A DNA stretch of 64,000 nt from Clostridiales bacterium (lineage in GTDB: Bacteria > Bacillota > Clostridia > Lachnospirales > Lachnospiraceae), in contig JAHABX010000015.1 of NCBI GenBank assembly GCA_018376135.1, positions 21,358-85,357 of the forward strand, read 5' to 3'. The notes beneath the pieces are model-generated. The model made no database searches. It had not been told where the DNA came from and saw only the letters and a program-made list of their open reading frames with translations. Made by a program: the position numbers and the translations under genes. Positions 59,379-64,000 of the stretch are shown piece after piece (the stretch's first letter is position 1; each line of letters starts with the position of its first letter).

Positions 59379-60093
59379 GACGGATACCTCCTTTCACGGA
59401 AAGATACCTCTTCCCGACTTCACTTTCCTCATATTCCTCTCTTGTGCCGAAGAACAGCGGTTCCTCGCTGATATGCAGAATATGGCTTGCGTATGCGGCT
59501 GCCGCTTCAATATCATGGGAGACCATGATGACCGTGATCTTCTCCTCCCGGTTCAGCCGCTCCAGAACCTCATACATCTCCTGCATTGCAACAGGATCAA
59601 GCCCTGCCACCGGCTCATCCAGAAGCAGCATATATTTGGTAGCGCACAGCGCCCTGGCAAGAAGCACTCTCTGCTGCTGCCCGCCCGACAGCTCCCGGTA
59701 GCAGCGCTTTTCCAGATGGCTGATGCCCAGCTTTTCCATATTTTCCCGGGCAAGCGCCTTTGATTCCCGGCTGTAGAAGGGGCAAAAGCCCTGCCGGTTC
59801 AGGCAGCCGGACAGGACGATCTCCCACACGGATGCCGGAAAATCCCGCTGCACCATCGTCTGCTGAGGCAGGTAACCGATCCCGTCTCTGTCCAGCCCGT
59901 CTCCTTTTATAATCTCTCCCGCCATCGGCAGCTTCAGTCCAAGAAGAGCTTTGATTAGAGTGCTTTTGCCGGAGCCGTTTTCTCCTACAATACAGAGATA
60001 ATCGCCGCTGTTCACTGAAAAATTCAAATCCCGCACCACTGCTTTTCCTTCATACCCAAGCATCAGATCCCGGCATGTCAACTGTGCCATCAT
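59371..60093 (-). CDS. Metal ABC transporter ATPase (ZnuC type)
   Basis: 240-residue ATP-binding subunit. Walker A GENGSGKSTLIKALLG, Q-loop region GYLPQQTMVQRDFPAS, signature ELSGGQQQRVLLARAL, Walker B YMLLLDEPVAGLDP and switch His of VSHD are all intact. The GYLPQQ segment resembles Zn/Mn ATPases. The ATG shares one base with the binding-protein stop (TAATG). AGAGGCAG lies upstream. Confidence 0.95.
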   Translation of the reverse strand: MMAQLTCRDLMLGYEGKAVVRDLNFSVNSGDYLCIVGENGSGKSTLIKALLGLKLPMAGEIIKGDGLDRDGIGYLPQQTMVQRDFPASVWEIVLSGCLNRQGFCPFYSRESKALARENMEKLGISHLEKRCYRELSGGQQQRVLLARALCATKYMLLLDEPVAGLDPVAMQEMYEVLERLNREEKITVIMVSHDIEAAAAYASHILHISEEPLFFGTREEYEESEVGKRYLSVKGGIRHA

Positions 60094-61097
60094 TACTGCC
60101 TCTCTTTCCCTGCCAGCGCTGCTTCAAGCACCAGCAGATTCTCTTCCATAACAGAGAGATAATTCTCTCCCTGTTCGATCTCCTCTCCGGTTACAGACTG
60201 CATGGAATCCAGTATCAATACCTGCTGATCCCGGGTCTTTGTATTTCCTGCGATGGTTTCAGCAATCCTTCCGTCAGAGCCGTCAATTGCCAGTACCACC
60301 GGAATTCCCAGCTCATCCGCTTTTCCTGCAAGAAACGTGATCGTCTCAAAGCTTGCCTCGGTCTCCGCCGAGCATCCGGCAAATGCCGCATAATACCGGA
60401 GTCCGTAATCCTCCACCAGATACCGGAAGGGGAAACGGTCTCCAAACAGCAGCACATGACCGGATGCCTGCTCCACCGTCTGTTCGTATGCCGCATCCAG
60501 AGCCTGAAGCTCCTTCCCGTAATCCTCCAGATTCTGCCGGTACACACTGCTGTATTCCTCATCCAGCTCACAAAGCGCCTCTGTAACAGCCGTGCAGACC
60601 TTCTGTGCATTCCGAAGGGACAGCCACACATGCTCATCATATTCCGGGAGCTCCTGTCCCTCCTCTTCGTGATCATGTCCCCGGGGCTCCTGCATCCCCT
60701 CCATATGCTCTTCCTCGTAGACATCCTCCTCCAGTATCTCCATCAGATTCAGCGTCCTCATATGGGTCTGCCCCATATTGGCAAGTACATCCTCGATCCA
60801 GAAGTCTGACTCCCCTCCCACATAGAGGAACAGATCCGCGTCCGCAATCTTCGCCATATCCCAGACAGTGGGCTGATAGCTGTGCAGATCCGCCCCGTCC
60901 TTCATCAAAAGCGTAAGCTCCACATCCTCCAGGCGGTCTCCCAAAAGCTCTCTCGTCCAGTCATACTGCGGGAATATGGTACACACGATCTGCAGCCGGT
61001 CCTCCTCTGCCGTGGTTTTCTCCCGGCTTCCGCATCCGGCGCAGACTGCCGCCAGCAGCACAGCCCCAATGCCCGCTATAATATATTTTTTCTTCAT
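60093..61097 (-). CDS. Metal-binding lipoprotein of a Zn/Mn ABC transporter (ZnuA type)
   Basis: 334-residue extracellular substrate-binding protein. Signal peptide with lipobox LLAAVCAGC, then family motifs: IFPQYDWTRELLGDR near 40, GADLHSYQPT (metal His), the acidic/His loop (about 125-150, EEEHMEGMQEPRGHDHEEEG) typical of zinc receptors, and LFGDRFPFRYLVEDYGL. Zn is favoured over Mn by the His/Asp-rich loop, but this is inference. AGGAGGAAATAAC precedes the ATG. No Zur-like site could be recognised in the short 42-base gap after the nth terminator. Confidence 0.9.
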   Translation of the reverse strand: MKKKYIIAGIGAVLLAAVCAGCGSREKTTAEEDRLQIVCTIFPQYDWTRELLGDRLEDVELTLLMKDGADLHSYQPTVWDMAKIADADLFLYVGGESDFWIEDVLANMGQTHMRTLNLMEILEEDVYEEEHMEGMQEPRGHDHEEEGQELPEYDEHVWLSLRNAQKVCTAVTEALCELDEEYSSVYRQNLEDYGKELQALDAAYEQTVEQASGHVLLFGDRFPFRYLVEDYGLRYYAAFAGCSAETEASFETITFLAGKADELGIPVVLAIDGSDGRIAETIAGNTKTRDQQVLILDSMQSVTGEEIEQGENYLSVMEENLLVLEAALAGKERQ

Positions 61098-61138
61098 ACT
61101 CTGTTATTTCCTCCTGAAACAGCCCTCACACAGACAGC

Positions 61139-61168
61139 AAAAAGACCCGGAGCTTATGCTCCGGACCT
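61139..61168 (-). terminator. Terminator of nth
   Basis: CCGGAGC (61147-61153) pairs with GCTCCGG (61158-61164); read on the minus strand it is followed by GTCTTTTT. Confidence 0.8.
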
Positions 61169-61172
61169 TCCG

Positions 61173-61823
61173 TCATCCTTTTACTGGCGCTTCATCTACG
61201 CCTGCTCTGGCACAGATATCGCTTACACAGCACTCCTCGCAGCGGGGTTTTGTCCTTGCCGTACAGACTTCACGCCCATGGTACACCAGACGGTGACAGA
61301 AATCACTGCCCTCCTCCGGCGGGATCAGCTTCCACAATGCCATCTCCACCTTCTTCGGCTCCCTGATTCCGTCCACCAGCCCCATACGGTTAACCAGACG
61401 GATGCAGTGCGTGTCTGTCACAATGGCAGGCCTGCCGAACACATCTCCCATGATCAGGTTGGCACTCTTGCGTCCCACGCCGGGCAGCTTCAAGAGCGCA
61501 TCAAAATCATCCGGCACCTTTCCGTCATACTTTTCCTTTAATATCTTCATGCAGGCACTGATATCTCTCGCTTTGCTCCGCCCCAGTCCGCAGGGTCTGA
61601 CGATACGCTCGATCTCGTCCACTTCCGCCTCTGCAAGAGCATCCACATCCGGATACCGGGCATACAGATCCTCTGTTACCACATTTACTCTGGCATCTGT
61701 ACACTGAGCTGCCAGCCGGACGCTCACCAGAAGCTTCCACGCATCATCGTAGTCCAGAGTGCATCCTGCATCCGGATATTCCTTTCTCAGCCGCTCGATC
61801 AGCTTCAGAGCCAGCTCCTTCAT
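61173..61823 (-). CDS. nth: Endonuclease III
   Basis: 216-residue DNA glycosylase/AP lyase for oxidised pyrimidines. The helix-hairpin-helix is LLKLPGVGRKSANLIMG, with the catalytic Lys in that motif and the Asp in IVTDTHCIRLVNR. The 4Fe-4S cluster cysteines are C-x6-C-x2-C-x5-C near the end (CTARTKPRCEECCVSDIC). The ATG at 61823 follows GGAGGAAC by eight bases; the GTG at 61838 is in frame. A palindrome overlaps its -10 region. Terminated by a hairpin before znuA. Confidence 0.96.
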   Translation of the reverse strand: MKELALKLIERLRKEYPDAGCTLDYDDAWKLLVSVRLAAQCTDARVNVVTEDLYARYPDVDALAEAEVDEIERIVRPCGLGRSKARDISACMKILKEKYDGKVPDDFDALLKLPGVGRKSANLIMGDVFGRPAIVTDTHCIRLVNRMGLVDGIREPKKVEMALWKLIPPEEGSDFCHRLVYHGREVCTARTKPRCEECCVSDICARAGVDEAPVKG

Positions 61824-61843
61824 CCTTTGTTCCTCCACCTTAC

Positions 61844-61866
61844 ATATCAGTAAAAATTACTGATAT
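61844..61866. promoter_or_regulatory. Perfect palindrome near the nth start of transcription
   Basis: ATATCAGTAA and TTACTGATAT with AAA between. On the minus strand it touches the weak -10 (GAAAAT, 61865-61870) and covers the expected start site, so it could be an operator; it may also be a hairpin ending kdpE. Confidence 0.4.
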
Positions 61867-61893
61867 TTTCGCATTAACAGAGGAAATTGTCAA
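61865..61893 (-). promoter_or_regulatory. Possible promoter for nth
   Basis: On the minus strand TTGACA (61888-61893), 17-base spacer, GAAAAT (61865-61870). The -10 is poor. Confidence 0.4.
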
Positions 61894-61901
61894 GCCTGTT
61901 C

Positions 61902-62609
61902 TTAATCCGGATCCACAATCCGGTAACCTACTCCCACCTCTGTGAAAATATACTGAGGCTGTGCCGGGTTTTTCTCAATCTTTCTCCGAATATTTGCCAT
62001 ATTTACCCGAAGGATCCGGTTATCGTTCTTCATATTCGGTCCCCAGATCTCCTTAATAATGAAATCATAGGTAAGCACCTTGCCCGCATACCTTCCCAGA
62101 AGGCTTACCAGCTTGTACTCATTCTGCGTCAGATTTGCGTCATTTCCATCAATATAGACCCGGTGCTTGTCATAATCGATCAGCATACCGCCGGAACGGA
62201 AGACACCTGTCTGCATCCCCTCCGGTGCCTGAGACGCCGCACGCGCATGCCGGATCGCCGTCCGCAGCCTCGCCAGCAGCTCAGAGGTTCCGAAGGGCTT
62301 GGTAATATAGTCATCCGCCCCCAGATCCAACGCCTCCACCTTGTCCTTTTCATGAGTACGGGCGGATACCACAAGGATCGGCATACCCGACCAGTCTCTT
62401 ACACTTTTCAGGATCTTCATACCATCCATATCCGGAAGTCCCAGATCCAGGATCACCACGTCCGGACACTGGGAGGTGATCATGCTGTATGCCTCTGCCC
62501 CCGTATTTGCCATAATAACATCATAATTATTCGCCTCCAGAACGGTTCTGAAAAAGTTCCGAATGCTTTTATCATCTTCCACAACCAGTACTCTGTCCTT
62601 AATATCCAT
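61902..62609 (-). CDS. kdpE: KdpE-like response regulator
   Basis: 235-residue OmpR-type regulator. Receiver: VVEDDKSIRNFFRTVLEANN, phospho-acceptor Asp55 (VVILDLGLPD), and the KPFGTSELLARLRTAIRHAR region typical of KdpE. The winged helix ends RVNMANIRRKIEK...TEVGVGYRIV. It is cotranscribed with and overlaps (11 bases) the kinase gene. KdpE usually controls potassium-uptake genes; none is visible in the window. Confidence 0.9.
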   Translation of the reverse strand: MDIKDRVLVVEDDKSIRNFFRTVLEANNYDVIMANTGAEAYSMITSQCPDVVILDLGLPDMDGMKILKSVRDWSGMPILVVSARTHEKDKVEALDLGADDYITKPFGTSELLARLRTAIRHARAASQAPEGMQTGVFRSGGMLIDYDKHRVYIDGNDANLTQNEYKLVSLLGRYAGKVLTYDFIIKEIWGPNMKNDNRILRVNMANIRRKIEKNPAQPQYIFTEVGVGYRIVDPD

Positions 62610-63666
62610 AATTCTCCTTCTTTTCCATCGGAAGCCAGAAGCTTACACGTGCGCCTCCCTCGCTCCTGTTTTCCCCTTTCATATTTCCATTATGTGCCTT
62701 TACGATGCTCTTGCACACCGAAAGACCAATTCCCATATTTCGTTTGGAATCGTATTCCTTTCCTTCCATCGACTGAAGATTTCCATCAAACATAACCGGA
62801 AGCACAGACTCCTCGATCCCGACGCCGTCATCCTCTACTGCAAAATACAGCCGGTCCTCCTTCTCGGTCAGTACGATCCTGATCAGATCCACCGTCTCGC
62901 CATGCAGCACAGAGTTCTCCAGAAGATTGACCAATACCTGCTCGATCAAAATTCCATCCATGGGAACCATCAGAAAGTCTGAAGGCATGTCCACCTCTAC
63001 CTCCACGTCCGGGAAACGCTTTTTGAACTTGATGACCGCACTGCTGATGATCTCTTCCACGATCTCCTCTTCCTTATTAATATTGGCACTTTCTCCGTTG
63101 ATCCTGGTAACCGAAAGCAGATTTTCCACCATACGGATCAGCCACTGTGCCTCCTCCCGGATATCTCCCACCAGCTCCAGGATCTTATCCTCCGACAGGA
63201 CGCTGTGGTTGTCCAAAATGCCGGACGCCGAACCGACGATAGAGGTCAGCGGCGTGCGGATATCATGAGAAACCGCGCGGAGCAGGTTGCCCCGCATCTT
63301 CTCCTTTGCCACTTCCAGCCGAATCTGCTCCTGCTGCTTGATCTGAGTCGTCAGAGCACTGACACTGACCGACACTGCCAGCATGACAATAAAAGTCAGC
63401 GGATAACCGGCAATCGTAAAATTAAAGGCAAAATACGGATATGTAAACACATAATTCACTGCGATCACTGCCAGCATGGAGGCCACGATCCCATACACAT
63501 AACCGTCTGTAAGCCTTGAGACGAACAGCACACCCAATACGAACAGAAGCGGTACATGGATATCCGTCGAAACGAACTGCTGAAGGACAAAGCAGATGGC
63601 CGCCGACAGACTCAGGATCCCGATTGTGATCAGGCTATTTTTTATAAAAGAATTGCATTTTTTCAT
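62599..63666 (-). CDS. KdpD-like sensor kinase, short form without the N-terminal KdpD/Usp part
   Basis: 355 residues, versus about 900 in E. coli KdpD. The KdpD sensory and universal-stress domains are absent. It starts with four TM helices (about 8-105; the DUF4118 module of KdpD), then HisKA with His134 in LLRAVSHDIRTPLTSIVGSA, an N box VNLLENSVLHG and IGLSVCKSIVKAHNG. Such short KdpD proteins may sense K+ or turgor through the TM module, or another cue. GGGGAG precedes the ATG. A TATAAT with an extended TGG (63707-63712) lies upstream. Confidence 0.88.
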   Translation of the reverse strand: MKKCNSFIKNSLITIGILSLSAAICFVLQQFVSTDIHVPLLFVLGVLFVSRLTDGYVYGIVASMLAVIAVNYVFTYPYFAFNFTIAGYPLTFIVMLAVSVSVSALTTQIKQQEQIRLEVAKEKMRGNLLRAVSHDIRTPLTSIVGSASGILDNHSVLSEDKILELVGDIREEAQWLIRMVENLLSVTRINGESANINKEEEIVEEIISSAVIKFKKRFPDVEVEVDMPSDFLMVPMDGILIEQVLVNLLENSVLHGETVDLIRIVLTEKEDRLYFAVEDDGVGIEESVLPVMFDGNLQSMEGKEYDSKRNMGIGLSVCKSIVKAHNGNMKGENRSEGGARVSFWLPMEKKENYGY

Positions 63667-63761
63667 CTCAGTCCACTCCCCTGTTCTTTATCATATGTCG
63701 AGAAACATTATACCATGTCCCCCCGTTAAAATAGTGCTAAGAACTTTGCGATTTTTTTGCG

Positions 63762-63790
63762 AAAAAAAGAGACCCTGCTTCCAGAGTCTC
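63762..63790 (-). terminator. Terminator downstream of the 48-residue membrane gene
   Basis: GAGACCCTG (63769-63777) pairs with CAGAGTCTC (63782-63790), one G-T pair, loop CTTC; on the minus strand it is followed by TTTTTTT. It separates the small gene from the kdpD-like gene. Confidence 0.85.
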
Positions 63791-63801
63791 CTTCGCTTCC
63801 T

Positions 63802-63948
63802 TTAATCATACAGAGAATTTCCAAATCTTACTTTTCTGTAAATCTTTTTCCCAAGAAGCAGCGGCATACTTACCAGAATATAGACAGATGGTACGCCTCC
63901 CAGTATAAACATTGCGCCGACCAGAAGAATGCTGATGATATTTTCCAT
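63802..63948 (-). CDS. 48-residue membrane protein, possibly KdpF-like or trk-linked
   Basis: 48 residues with two hydrophobic stretches (MENIISILLVGAMFILGGVP, then VYILVSMPLLL) and a basic end with GKKIYRKVRFGNSLYD. No family is recognised with certainty. Its position upstream of kdpD/kdpE could fit a KdpF-type small subunit, but KdpF is usually about 29 residues; other genes beyond the right edge may decide. GAGAGG precedes the ATG and a terminator follows 11 bases after the stop. Too short for a standard gene caller. Confidence 0.6.
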   Translation of the reverse strand: MENIISILLVGAMFILGGVPSVYILVSMPLLLGKKIYRKVRFGNSLYD

Positions 63949-64000
63949 ATTATTATCCCTCTCTCATTTTTTATATTAAATCTGAAAAGGATGATAACAC
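63949..64000. other. Right-edge stretch
   Basis: 52 AT-rich bases upstream of the small gene. They contain its ribosome binding site (GAGAGG on the minus strand); nothing else is recognised. Confidence 0.5.

Noticed and set aside
61098..61138. Zur operator upstream of the metal ABC transporter
   Set aside because: The short gap has no recognisable palindrome or Zur-like core.

Overview
The window looks like chromosomal DNA of a spore-forming, anaerobic Firmicute, most probably a Lachnospiraceae (Clostridia). The reasons are: sporulation genes (spoIIP, gpr, a GerMN lipoprotein); the gene order around comEA-comEC-holA-rpsT-gpr-spoIIP-lepA typical of Firmicutes; small families common in Lachnospiraceae (DUF4250, DUF378, DUF815); an [FeFe]-hydrogenase maturase (hydE); and sigma-A promoters with TTGACA-17-TATAAT spacing. 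Species cannot be decided from the sequence alone. I see no rRNA, IS element, prophage or CRISPR array. Most genes lie on the minus strand.

Layout. (1) 1-3579: lepA (cut by the left edge), spoIIP, gpr, then rpsT on the plus strand with a TTG start. (2) 3696-8931: an accessory insert with a GPH transporter, an SDR sugar-alcohol-type dehydrogenase, a divergent ROK repressor, an EamA transporter and a lipoprotein; it separates rpsT from holA, which adjoin in Bacillus. (3) 8947-15731: holA, comEC, a GerMN lipoprotein, an OmpR-type two-component pair and a ComEA-like lipoprotein. (4) 15813-24010: a YdcZ-type transporter, an orphan solute-binding protein and the arginine operon argC-GNAT-argJ-argB-argD, with argG divergent; candidate ARG boxes overlap both promoters. 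(5) 24064-30096: a small membrane protein, DegV, M18 aminopeptidase, an unrecognised small protein, htpG with a perfect CIRCE element, and a cytidylate-kinase-like protein. (6) 30140-30597: three tRNA-Leu genes (CAG, AAG, CAG), then an XRE regulator. (7) 31151-34549: two COG0523 GTPases, one with a long His-rich stretch and one with a C-terminal DUF1980-like domain, downstream of infC-rpmI-rplT, which has an ATT start for infC and an attenuator leader. (8) 34585-37454: an AT-rich two-gene cassette, a NERD-like/SF1 helicase and a DUF2290 protein with overlapping genes, matching the 'HelicaseDUF2290' anti-phage architecture. (9) 37573-46125: clpB with a coupled DUF4250 gene, a second two-component pair, galK, uppP and a DUF815 AAA protein. 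(10) 46129-55933: an amino-acid region with two AgcS symporters, an aminotransferase, a stand-alone RelA/SpoT-type hydrolase, a cysteine-desulfidase-family protein, carbonic anhydrase, azlCD and larC. (11) 56066-61823: hydE, an aldehyde dehydrogenase, a znuABC-type metal ABC transporter and nth. (12) 61902-63948: kdpE, a short KdpD-like kinase and a 48-residue membrane protein.

Themes. Metal handling recurs: COG0523 proteins, a Zn/Mn ABC transporter, LarC, and Fe-S enzymes. Amino-acid biosynthesis and uptake recur as well: arg genes, AgcS, AzlCD and a cysteine desulfidase-like enzyme. The best candidate for an unusual system is the helicase-DUF2290 cassette at 34585-37454. Other points of interest are the tRNA-Leu(AAG), the COG0523-DUF1980 fusion, the GNAT embedded in the arginine operon, and several long perfect palindromes. 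All database-level assignments are recognition by motif and architecture; no search was run.
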